Positions 49,954 through 57,539 of a stretch of 64,000 bases of DNA are shown here, in pieces. A program made the position numbers and the translations under genes. Positions within the stretch are counted from its first letter, which is position 1. Each line of letters starts with the position of its first letter. The stretch is from the NCBI RefSeq assembly GCF_010983895.1, contig NZ_CP048836.1, forward strand, positions 2,294,001 to 2,358,000. Direction: 5' to 3'. The notes below the pieces were generated by a model, which searched no databases, was not told the origin of the DNA, and saw nothing but the letters and a program-made list of their open reading frames with translations. The DNA is from Nitrogeniibacter mangrovi. Its GTDB lineage: Bacteria; Pseudomonadota; Gammaproteobacteria; Burkholderiales; Rhodocyclaceae.

Positions 49954-50793
49954 TCACGGGCTGACCGTTACGGTCAGCCCGCTTTCTCGTATGCGCGCCG
50001 CACACGCGTCCAGTGTGTCCGCACTGAGCGCCGCCACTCGGGGCGCTTCCGGCTGCATCGATTCACGGGCGACGCCATAGAGCAGCACCCCTTCGAGGCG
50101 GTCGACACCGGCGGCATCCAGACACGCCAGATAGGCATCGATCTGCTCTTCCGTGGGCGCCTGACCGTCCCATGCGAACAGACAGGTCTGAACCCAGGTC
50201 GGTGCAAGTTGCGCACAGGTCTGCAAACGGTGCGCCACCGTCGCCGGTTCGATGCGCACCCCGTTGATGCGCTCGATGTCCTCCGCACGCCCGGCATCGA
50301 CCTTGAACCACACCTCACCGCCCGCCGCCGCCAGCCGCGCGATCCCTCGGCGAACTTCCTCGCGCCCGACCAGGCTGCCATTCGTGATCAGCCGAATGGG
50401 GACCGTGGCGAGACCGGCCGCATCGCGACAGGCGGCCACCCGCTCGACGATCCGATCGAAGCCCTTGGCGCTGGTCGGCTCGCCATTGCCCGAGAAGGCG
50501 ATGTCCTGAATGACACGCAAGCCCTCCGGCACGTGACGGGCCAGATAGTCGCCCGGCGTCAGCGCTGACAGAAATGCCGTGAGCTCACGCTCCAGCAGCC
50601 CCAGATCAATGTCCGGCGCAGTCCCACGGACCAGGTCAGGCACCTGGCAGTAAACGCAGTGCCAGTTGCAGGCGTTGTTCGGGTTCAGATTGATACCGAC
50701 CGAGACGCCACCGGCGCGCCGGGAGAGCACCGGGTAGACATAGGTCATGCCGGCAAAGTCGCGACGATGGTCGTTGGTGCTGAGTGTGTTCAT
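49954..50793 (-). CDS. Radical SAM protein of unknown function
   Basis: 279 residues. [4Fe-4S] motif Cys42-x3-Cys46-x2-Cys49 in NNACNWHCVYCQVPD, then FSGNGEPTSAKGF (the GGE-like SAM-binding region) and IRLITNGSLV, all standard radical SAM landmarks. Databases often label this family as wyosine-synthetase-like, but bacteria do not make wyosine, so I leave the function open. It lacks the GCNLRCxWCDT motif of QueE, although queD is its divergent neighbour. Confidence 0.85.
   Translation of the reverse strand: MNTLSTNDHRRDFAGMTYVYPVLSRRAGGVSVGINLNPNNACNWHCVYCQVPDLVRGTAPDIDLGLLERELTAFLSALTPGDYLARHVPEGLRVIQDIAFSGNGEPTSAKGFDRIVERVAACRDAAGLATVPIRLITNGSLVGREEVRRGIARLAAAGGEVWFKVDAGRAEDIERINGVRIEPATVAHRLQTCAQLAPTWVQTCLFAWDGQAPTEEQIDAYLACLDAAGVDRLEGVLLYGVARESMQPEAPRVAALSADTLDACAARIRESGLTVTVSP
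49957..49981 (+). terminator. Terminator-like hairpin of the HTH gene within the radical SAM 3' end
   Basis: A 25-base stretch forms an 11-bp perfect stem (CGGGCTGACCG and CGGTCAGCCCG) with a TTA loop, followed by GCTTTCTC. It encodes the last residues of the radical SAM protein. The T-tract is short, so termination strength is uncertain. Confidence 0.5.
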
Positions 50794-50871
50794 CCTTGTC
50801 CTGTGTGTTACCGCGCGGCGGTTCCTTCATGGGCGAATGATATAATCCGCCCCCTTTGATTGGGGATTCGA

Positions 50872-51321
50872 ATGCGCATTACCCGCCGCCTGGAATTCGA
50901 TGCCGGACACCGCATTCCGGACCATGCCAGCCAGTGCAAACACTTGCACGGCCATCGTTACGTCATCGAGATCACCCTGGCCGGCGAGATCATCCAGGCA
51001 GCCGGCAATCCGGCCAACGGCATGGTGATGGATTTCGGCGACATCAAGCAAATCGCCAAGCGCCATCTGGTGGACCTGTGGGACCACGCCTTCCTCGCCT
51101 ATCGCGGCGACACGCCGGTGGTGGACTTCCTGGCCACCCTGCCCGATCACAAGACCGTCCTCCTTGACGTGGTGCCCACGGCCGAAAACCTCGCGCTGGC
51201 CGCCTTTCGCATTCTCGACCCGCACTACCGGGACACCTTCGGCAATCATCTCCAACTGACCCAGGTCCGCCTGTTCGAAACCCCCAACTGCTGGGCCGAC
51301 GCCACGCGCGACATGCTCTGA
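50872..51321 (+). CDS. queD: 6-carboxy-5,6,7,8-tetrahydropterin synthase QueD
   Basis: Second enzyme of queuosine/7-deazaguanine synthesis. It has 149 residues from MRITRRLEFDAGHRIP. Zinc His13, His26 and His28 and catalytic Cys22 (ASQCKHLHGHRY) fit the PTPS/QueD pattern, as does AENLALAAFRIL (Glu). GGGGA lies 5 bases before the ATG; a TTG four codons upstream is less likely. TATAAT at 50841-50846 is a likely -10. No other que gene is in the window. Confidence 0.94.
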   Translation: MRITRRLEFDAGHRIPDHASQCKHLHGHRYVIEITLAGEIIQAAGNPANGMVMDFGDIKQIAKRHLVDLWDHAFLAYRGDTPVVDFLATLPDHKTVLLDVVPTAENLALAAFRILDPHYRDTFGNHLQLTQVRLFETPNCWADATRDML

Positions 51322-51333
51322 CGCGGCGATTGC

Positions 51334-51383
51334 CGCACCGCAACGAAGCGCGACCCGATTTTTATCCGCACCGAAACGGTGCA
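51334..51383 (+). promoter_or_regulatory. Two NtrC-type enhancer sites
   Basis: Site 1 at 51367-51383 reads GCACC-GAAAC-GGTGCA and matches TGCACYNNNNNRGTGCA at 11 of 12 defined bases. Site 2 at 51334-51350 (GCACC-GCAAC-GAAGC) matches 8 of 12. Centres are 33 bp apart, three helical turns, and lie about -96 and -129 from the expected start, similar to the glnA arrangement of enteric bacteria. Site 1 could instead be an RNA hairpin, but no U-tract follows it. Confidence 0.6.
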
Positions 51384-51444
51384 TCGCAGGTCCATGCCCC
51401 CTCCTTATCCCCCATGAATGGCTCGCCAGCTCGAGGTTTCCGGC

Positions 51445-51460
51445 TGGCACGAAGCATGCG
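51445..51460 (+). promoter_or_regulatory. Sigma-54 (-24/-12) promoter of the amidoligase cluster
   Basis: TGGCACG (51445-51451), four bases, then ATGCG (51456-51460). It matches TGGCACG-N4-TTGCW at 10 of 12 positions, with the invariant GG and GC at exact spacing. The expected start of transcription is about 51471, leaving a 120-base leader before the ATP-grasp gene. No better sigma-70 promoter is seen in 51322-51590. Confidence 0.65.
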
Positions 51461-51590
51461 TTAGCGCACTCAGGTCGATGACCATCATGGCCACGCGGGC
51501 TTCTCTAGGCCGCTGCGACGCAGCCACGCCGTCGAGAAGCGAGCGCCGTGCCGCCATGCCATAACGAGAGCAACACACGAGGTGATACGC

Positions 51591-53006
51591 ATGGGAGCTT
51601 CCTTCTACAACGAAATGCATGCGGCCGACGGCAGCGTCCGACCCCATTACGGCGGCTTCGCCGAATGGCTCGACAGCACCCCCCCGGAGCGCATCGCGCG
51701 ACGCCGGGCCGAGGCCGACCTGGCGTTCCATCGGGTCGGCATCACCTTTGCGGTCTATGGCGAGGACGCCGGTACCGAACGGCTCATTCCATTCGACATC
51801 GTGCCGCGCATCATCCCGGCCGCCGAATGGACCGCCCTGGCCGCCGGCCTCAAACAGCGGGTGCGTGCGCTCAACGCCTTTCTGAAGGACATCTATCACG
51901 ACCAGGAGATCCTCGCGGCCGGCCGCATTCCGCCGGAACAGGTCCTCAACAACGGTCAGTTCCGTGAGGAGATGCGTGGGGTGGACGTGCCGGACGACAT
52001 CTACGCCCATATCGCCGGGGTCGATGTGGTGCGCGCCGGCGAAGGCGAGTTCTACGTGCTCGAAGACAACCTGCGCGTCCCCTCCGGCGTGTCCTACATG
52101 ATCGAGGACCGCAAGATGATGATGCGTCTGTTCCCCGAGCTGTTCGCGCGCCACAAGATCGCCCCGGTGCTGCACTACCCGGATCTGCTCTTCGACAGCC
52201 TGGGCGCCGTCGCCCCCAAGGGCGTGGAACGCCCGAACGTGGTCGTGCTCACCCCCGGCGCCTTCAACAGTGCCTACTTCGAACATACCTACCTGGCCCA
52301 GCAGATGGGCGTCGAACTGGTCGAGGGGCGCGACCTGTTCGTGCGCGACGACACGGTGTGGATGCGCACCACCCAGGGGCCGGCGCGGGTGGACGTGATC
52401 TACCGCCGGGTGGATGACGATTTCCTCGATCCGCTGGCTTTCCGCAAGGACTCCATGCTCGGCGTGCCGGGCCTGCTGTCGGCCTACAAGGCCGGGCGCG
52501 TGACCCTGGCCAACGCCATCGGCACCGGTGTGGCCGACGACAAGTCCATCTATCCCTACGTGCCGGAAATGATCCGTTTCTACCTGGGCGAGGAGCCGCT
52601 GCTCAACAACGTGCCCACCTACATGTGCCGCAAGGCCGAGGATCTGGCCTACACCCTGGCCAACCTGGCCGACCTGGTGGTCAAGGAGGTCCATGGCGCC
52701 GGCGGCTACGGAATGCTGGTCGGCCCCGCTGCCACGCGCGAGGAGATCGCCGAGTTCCGCAAACGCCTCGAGGCCCATCCGGAGCGCTACATCGCCCAGC
52801 CCACCCTGTCCCTGTCCAACTGCCCCACCTTCGTCGAATCGGGCATCGCGCCGCGCCACATCGACCTGCGCCCCTTCGTCCTGTCGGGCGAGCAGATCCG
52901 CATGGTGCCGGGCGGCCTGACCCGGGTCGCGCTGCGCGAGGGGTCCCTGGTGGTGAATTCCTCCCAGGGCGGCGGCACCAAGGACACCTGGGTGCTCGAA
53001 GCCTGA
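51591..53006 (+). CDS. Circularly permuted type 2 ATP-grasp protein (DUF404/DUF407)
   Basis: 471 residues from MGASFYNEMHAADGSV; GAGGTGA lies 5 bases before the ATG. Circularly permuted ATP-grasp fold: FAVYGED (54-60), the acidic metal/ATP motif YVLEDNLRVPSGVSYM (155-170) and, near residue 365, VVKEVHGAGGYGMLVG with the lysine and glycine-rich loop, then IRMVPGGLTRVALREGSLVV and SSQGGGTKDTWVL. Such proteins are predicted carboxylate-amine ligases. First gene of the cluster: the alpha-E gene follows after 34 bp. Catalytic residues look intact; substrate unknown. Confidence 0.92.
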   Translation: MGASFYNEMHAADGSVRPHYGGFAEWLDSTPPERIARRRAEADLAFHRVGITFAVYGEDAGTERLIPFDIVPRIIPAAEWTALAAGLKQRVRALNAFLKDIYHDQEILAAGRIPPEQVLNNGQFREEMRGVDVPDDIYAHIAGVDVVRAGEGEFYVLEDNLRVPSGVSYMIEDRKMMMRLFPELFARHKIAPVLHYPDLLFDSLGAVAPKGVERPNVVVLTPGAFNSAYFEHTYLAQQMGVELVEGRDLFVRDDTVWMRTTQGPARVDVIYRRVDDDFLDPLAFRKDSMLGVPGLLSAYKAGRVTLANAIGTGVADDKSIYPYVPEMIRFYLGEEPLLNNVPTYMCRKAEDLAYTLANLADLVVKEVHGAGGYGMLVGPAATREEIAEFRKRLEAHPERYIAQPTLSLSNCPTFVESGIAPRHIDLRPFVLSGEQIRMVPGGLTRVALREGSLVVNSSQGGGTKDTWVLEA

Positions 53007-53040
53007 GCGCGCAACGACGAATCACGGGAAAGGACACATC

Positions 53041-53985
53041 ATGCTCAGTCGTACCGCCGACCACCTGTACTGGATGTCGCGCTACATCGAACGCGCCGAG
53101 AGCACGGCGCGGCTGCTGGATGTCACCTGGCAAATGTCCATGGTGCCCCAGTCGGCCGAATCCGCGAACCAGAACTGGCACGCGGTGATTCTGCTCAACA
53201 GCCTGGAGGACGCCTTCTTCGCGAAGTACAAGCAGGCCACCGCGGCCAACGTGCTGCACTTCATGATCAGCGACGCGGAGAATCCTTCCTCGATCCACGC
53301 CTGTCTGCGCATGTGCCGCGAGAACGCCCATGCCGTGCGCGGCACCATCACCTCCGACATGTGGGAGACGCTCAACGCCACCTGGCTGGATCTGGAGTCG
53401 CATCGCTTCGACGCGTCGATCAGCTCCGGACCGGGCGAATTCTTCGAGTGGGTCAAGCTGCGCTCCTCGCTGGTACGCGGCGCCACCCTCGGCACCATGC
53501 TGCAGGACGAAGCCTTCCACTTCATCCGCCTGGGCACCGTGCTCGAGCGTGCGGACAACACGGCGCGGATTCTCGACGTGAAGTACCACGTCCTCACGCC
53601 GGGCCCGGACCAGGGCACCACGGATTTCTACCAGTGGGGCGCCCTGCTGCGCTCGGTCTCTGCCTTCGAGGTGTATCGCAAGACCTACCGCGCCGGCATC
53701 AGCCCGGCCCGGGTCGCCGAGCTGCTCATCCTCCACCCGGGCATGCCCCGCTCGCTCATGTTCTGCATGCGGGCGCTGGTCAAGAGCCTCGGTCTGGTCG
53801 CCAACAGCCATTCGGGCGAAACCCAGCGCCGCGCCGGTCAGCTCTACAGCGAGCTGCGCTACGGGCGCATCGAGGATATCTTCGCCCGCGGCCTGCATGT
53901 GTTCCTGACCGATTTCATGCGTCGGATCGAAGGGCTGGGCAACGGGATCCAGCACGACTTTCTCGAAGCCATGCAAACTACCTGA
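53041..53985 (+). CDS. Alpha-E domain protein (DUF403)
   Basis: 314 residues, all-helical, of the alpha-E family always found with circularly permuted ATP-grasp proteins. MLSRTADHLYWMSRYIERAE at the N-terminus, ESxTARLLDV and FIRLGTVLERADNTARILDV are the repeated signature (YIERAExTAR type), suggesting an internal duplication. No catalytic residues are known. GGGAAAGGACAC precedes the ATG. The same domain is fused to the second ATP-grasp protein further down. Confidence 0.92.
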   Translation: MLSRTADHLYWMSRYIERAESTARLLDVTWQMSMVPQSAESANQNWHAVILLNSLEDAFFAKYKQATAANVLHFMISDAENPSSIHACLRMCRENAHAVRGTITSDMWETLNATWLDLESHRFDASISSGPGEFFEWVKLRSSLVRGATLGTMLQDEAFHFIRLGTVLERADNTARILDVKYHVLTPGPDQGTTDFYQWGALLRSVSAFEVYRKTYRAGISPARVAELLILHPGMPRSLMFCMRALVKSLGLVANSHSGETQRRAGQLYSELRYGRIEDIFARGLHVFLTDFMRRIEGLGNGIQHDFLEAMQTT

Positions 53986-54080
53986 TCCAGACTTACCGTC
54001 CGCGACCGGCCCCGGCGACCGGCGCGGATGTTTCCGGACCACCCCGGCATCAACGCAGTCATTTTTCGACGGAGTCCAGC

Positions 54081-57000
54081 GTGTCGATCCATGTCGCACT
54101 CAACCATGTCACCGAGTACCGCTATGACCGCCTGGTCGAACTCGGCCCCCAGGTCATCCGGCTCAGGCCCTGCCCCCACTCACGCACGCCGATCCGCGCG
54201 TTCAGCCTCAAGGTGACGCCCGGGGATCACTTCATCAACTGGCAACAGGATCCGCAATCGAACTGGCTGGCGCGCATGGTGTTTCCGGAGAAGACGGACA
54301 CCTTCCGCATCGAGGTGGACCTGGTCGCCGAGCTATCGGTGATCAACCCCTTCGACTTCTTCCTCGACCCGCACGCGGAGAAGATCCCGTTCGACTACGA
54401 GGCCTGGCAGCGCCATGAACTGACGCCCTATCTGTATACCTTGCCGCTGCTCGACGGCAGCGCGCCGCTGTTCGCCAAATATCTCGAGCGCATCGATCTG
54501 ACGCCGACACGCAGCGTGGACTTCCTCGTCGCCCTGAACCAGCGGCTGGAACAGGACATTGACTACACCATCCGCCTCGAACCCGGCATCCAGACCCCGG
54601 AAGAGACACTGCAAAAAGGCAGTGGCTCCTGCCGCGACACCGCGTGGCTGATGGTCCAGCTGTGTCGCCACATCGGCCTGGCGGCGCGTTTCGTGTCCGG
54701 CTACCTGATCCAGCTCACCCCCGACGTCAAGGCGCTCGACGGCCCCGTGGGCGCCGACCACGACTTCACCGACCTGCACGCCTGGTGCGAGGTCTACCTG
54801 CCCGGCGCAGGCTGGGTCGGCCTCGACCCCACCTCCGGGCTGTTTGCCGGTGAAGGCCACATCCCGCTCGCCTGCACCCCCGAACCGGCATCGGCGGCGC
54901 CCATCACCGGCGCGGTGAGCAAGAGCGAGGTCGAGTTCGGCCACGAGATGTCGGTGACCCGCATCTATGAAGCGCCCCGGGTCACCAAGCCCTACACCGA
55001 CGCCCAGTGGCGCGACATCGAAGCGCTCGGCCAGCAAGTGGACGCGGATCTCAACGCCATGGACGTGCGCCTCACCATGGGGGGCGAGCCGACCTTCGTG
55101 GCCGCGGACGACCCCGACGGCGCCGAATGGAACACCGACGCCCTCGGCCCGACCAAGCGGGTGCGCGCCGCCGAGCTCTATCACCGCCTCAAGGACAAGT
55201 ACGCGCCCGGCGGCCTGGCCCACTTCGGCCAGGGCAAGTGGTACCCGGGCGAACAGCTGCCGCGCTGGGCGCTGGGCTGCTTCTGGCGCCACGATGGCGA
55301 GGCGATCTGGAACAATCCGGCCCTCATCGCCGACGAGCGCAAGGACTACGGGGTCACCGAAGCCGACGCGGACCGCTTTCTGCGCCACTTCGCCCGCCAC
55401 CTCGGTCTCGATCCGGACTTCGTCTTCGCCGGTTACGAGGACGTCTTCTACTACATGTGGCGGGAGCGCCGCCTGCCCGACAACGTCGATCCCTTCGACT
55501 CGCGCGTGGACGACCCGCTCGAACGTGCCCGCCTGATGAAGGTCTTCGACCAGGGCCTCAAGACCGCCACCGGCCACATCTTCCCGATCATGAAGAACGC
55601 CGCCGGCGCCTGGGAGACCGGGCCCTGGTTCCTGCGTGCGGAGCGCTGCTATCTCATCCCGGGCGACTCGCCCATGGGCTACCGCCTGCCGCTCGATTCC
55701 GTCCCCTGGGTCAGCGAGGCCGAGTACCCCTGGGTCATCCCCACCGACCCCATGGCCCCGCTCGAACCACTGGCCAGTCACACGCAGATCCGTGCCCAGA
55801 TTCGCGCGCACGCCGGCAGCGACACCCTGAGCACGTCCGCACCACTGAGCGCCAGCCGGCTGCACGAGGGCGACGTGGCGGGGCGCCCGGCACCGGGCCA
55901 GTCCGCCCACTGGATCACCCGCTTCGCCATCTGCGCCCAGGCCCGTGAGGGCGTGATGTACATCTTCATGCCCCCCGCCGGCACCCTGGACGACTATCTG
56001 GAACTGGTCGCCGCGGTCGAAGCCGCCGCCGAAGACCTCGGCATCCCGGTCATCCTCGAAGGCTACCCGCCGCCGAGCGATCCGCGCATCAACCACTTCA
56101 GCGTCACCCCCGACCCAGGCGTGATCGAGGTGAACATTCACCCGGCCGCGCGCTGGGACGATCTGGTCGATCGCACCACCCATCTGTACGAAGCCGCCCA
56201 CCAGTGCCGCCTGAGCACCGAAAAGTTCATGCTCGACGGACGCCACTCGGGCACCGGCGGCGGCAACCACTTCGTGCTCGGCGGACGCACGCCGGCCGAC
56301 TCGCCCTTCCTGCGCCGGCCCGACCTGCTTGCCAGCCTCGTCGCCTACTGGCACAACCACCCGAGCCTGTCCTACCTGTTTTCGGGCCTGTTCATCGGCC
56401 CCTCCAGCCAGGCCCCGCGGGTGGACGAGGCACGCAACGACAGCCTCTACGAGCTCGAGATCGCCCTGCGCCAGATGCCCGAACCGGGCAGCTACGCGCC
56501 GCCCTGGCAGATCGACCGCCTGCTGCGCAACATCCTCATCGACGTCACCGGCAACACCCACCGGGCGGAGTTCTGCATCGACAAGCTGTATTCGCCGGAC
56601 GGCCCCGCCGGCCGCCACGGACTGGTCGAACTGCGCGCCTTCGAGATGCCGCCGCATGCGCGCATGAGCCTCGCCCAGCAGTTGCTGCTGCGCGCCCTCG
56701 TGGCCCGCTTCTGGGACACTCCCTACCGGCCCGAACGGCTGGCCCGCTGGGGCACCGAGCTGCACGACCGCTTCATGCTGCCGCACCATGTGGCGCAGGA
56801 TTTCCGCGACGTGATCGACGAGCTCAACGCCTTCGGCTACCCCTTCGAGTTCGCGTGGTTCGCGCCCCACTTCGCGTTCCGCTTCCCGCAGCATGGCGAG
56901 TTCGTCGTGCGCGGGATCAACGTCGAACTGCGCAATGCCCTCGAACCCTGGCACGTGATGGGCGAGGAAGGCGCCGTTGGCGGCACGGTGCGCTATGTGG

Positions 57001-57422
57001 ATTCCTCGCTCGAACGGCTCGAGGTCAAGATCACCGGCATGGCGCCGGATCGCTATCAGCTCACCTGCAACGGTGTGCCGGTGCCGCTCCAGCCCACCGG
57101 CGTGGTCGGCGAATTCGTCGCCGGGGTGCGCTACCGGGCCTGGCAGCCGCCCTCGTGCCTGCAGCCGCTGATCGGTGTGCATGCCCCGCTGGTGTTCGAC
57201 CTCGTGGACACCTGGTCGGGCCGCTCGCTGGGCGGTGCGCAATACCATGTCTCGCATCCGGGCGGGCTCAGTTTCGAGCGTTTCCCGGTCAATGCCTACG
57301 AGGCCGAAAGCCGGCGGCGTTCGCGCTTCTTCGGCTTCGGACACACCCCGGGCAAGGTCGCGCCGGCGCGGGTGACGGTCAACGCCGAGCACCCCTTCAC
57401 GCTCGACCTGCGCCGTCCCTGA
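54081..57422 (+). CDS. Transglutaminase-like / DUF2126 (predicted circularly permuted glutamine-synthetase-like ligase) protein
   Basis: 1113 residues from a GTG with GGAG 6 bases upstream (VSIHVALNHVTEYRYDRLV). Bacterial transglutaminase N-terminal domain (1-150), transglutaminase core with Cys184 (GSGSCRDTAW), His233 (DLHAWCEVYLPGAGW) and Asp249 (GLDPTSG), then DUF2126 (about 300-1100): LTMGGEPTFVAADD, GQGKWYPGEQLPRWALG, HFSVTPDPGVIEVNIHP and GTGGGNHFVLGG. Published domain analysis assigns DUF2126 to circularly permuted glutamine-synthetase-like amidoligases. The open frame continues upstream over the alpha-E gene but without similarity. Predicted peptidase/ligase partner of the ATP-grasp protein. 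Confidence 0.92.
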   Translation: MSIHVALNHVTEYRYDRLVELGPQVIRLRPCPHSRTPIRAFSLKVTPGDHFINWQQDPQSNWLARMVFPEKTDTFRIEVDLVAELSVINPFDFFLDPHAEKIPFDYEAWQRHELTPYLYTLPLLDGSAPLFAKYLERIDLTPTRSVDFLVALNQRLEQDIDYTIRLEPGIQTPEETLQKGSGSCRDTAWLMVQLCRHIGLAARFVSGYLIQLTPDVKALDGPVGADHDFTDLHAWCEVYLPGAGWVGLDPTSGLFAGEGHIPLACTPEPASAAPITGAVSKSEVEFGHEMSVTRIYEAPRVTKPYTDAQWRDIEALGQQVDADLNAMDVRLTMGGEPTFVAADDPDGAEWNTDALGPTKRVRAAELYHRLKDKYAPGGLAHFGQGKWYPGEQLPRWALGCFWRHDGEAIWNNPALIADERKDYGVTEADADRFLRHFARHLGLDPDFVFAGYEDVFYYMWRERRLPDNVDPFDSRVDDPLERARLMKVFDQGLKTATGHIFPIMKNAAGAWETGPWFLRAERCYLIPGDSPMGYRLPLDSVPWVSEAEYPWVIPTDPMAPLEPLASHTQIRAQIRAHAGSDTLSTSAPLSASRLHEGDVAGRPAPGQSAHWITRFAICAQAREGVMYIFMPPAGTLDDYLELVAAVEAAAEDLGIPVILEGYPPPSDPRINHFSVTPDPGVIEVNIHPAARWDDLVDRTTHLYEAAHQCRLSTEKFMLDGRHSGTGGGNHFVLGGRTPADSPFLRRPDLLASLVAYWHNHPSLSYLFSGLFIGPSSQAPRVDEARNDSLYELEIALRQMPEPGSYAPPWQIDRLLRNILIDVTGNTHRAEFCIDKLYSPDGPAGRHGLVELRAFEMPPHARMSLAQQLLLRALVARFWDTPYRPERLARWGTELHDRFMLPHHVAQDFRDVIDELNAFGYPFEFAWFAPHFAFRFPQHGEFVVRGINVELRNALEPWHVMGEEGAVGGTVRYVDSSLERLEVKITGMAPDRYQLTCNGVPVPLQPTGVVGEFVAGVRYRAWQPPSCLQPLIGVHAPLVFDLVDTWSGRSLGGAQYHVSHPGGLSFERFPVNAYEAESRRRSRFFGFGHTPGKVAPARVTVNAEHPFTLDLRRP

Positions 57423-57490
57423 GCGGGCATCGCTCCGTCAGAAATTCTGCAATACGGCCCCCGACGGCCCGTCAAGACCGGGTAAGATCG

Positions 57491-57522
57491 TCCCCCTGCA
57501 CCCCACCCGGGGCGCAGGGGGA
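57491..57522 (+). promoter_or_regulatory. Strong intergenic hairpin before the fused ATP-grasp gene
   Basis: TCCCCCTGC (57491-57499) pairs with GCAGGGGGA (57514-57522), with inner CCCC/GGGG pairing. No T-run follows, so it is not a classical terminator; it ends 18 bases before the next ATG. Possible RNA-stability or attenuation element. Confidence 0.5.
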
Positions 57523-57539
57523 TTTGCAAAAAGAAAGAC

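Noticed and set aside
49954-50793. Calling the radical SAM gene queE because of queD next door
   Set aside because: It is longer than QueE and lacks the GCNLRCxWCDT-type cluster motif.
51323-51336. GCGGC-GATT-GCCGC as terminator of queD
   Set aside because: Short stem and no T-run directly after it; the nearest T-run is more than 20 bases away.
53313-54080. Upstream extension of the transglutaminase-DUF2126 frame
   Set aside because: It runs over the alpha-E gene in another frame and shows no similarity; the GTG at 54081 has a ribosome site and begins the conserved domain.
54333-57392. 1019-codon open frame opposite the transglutaminase-DUF2126 gene
   Set aside because: Shadow of a gene with strong third-position GC; no start signal or recognisable motif.
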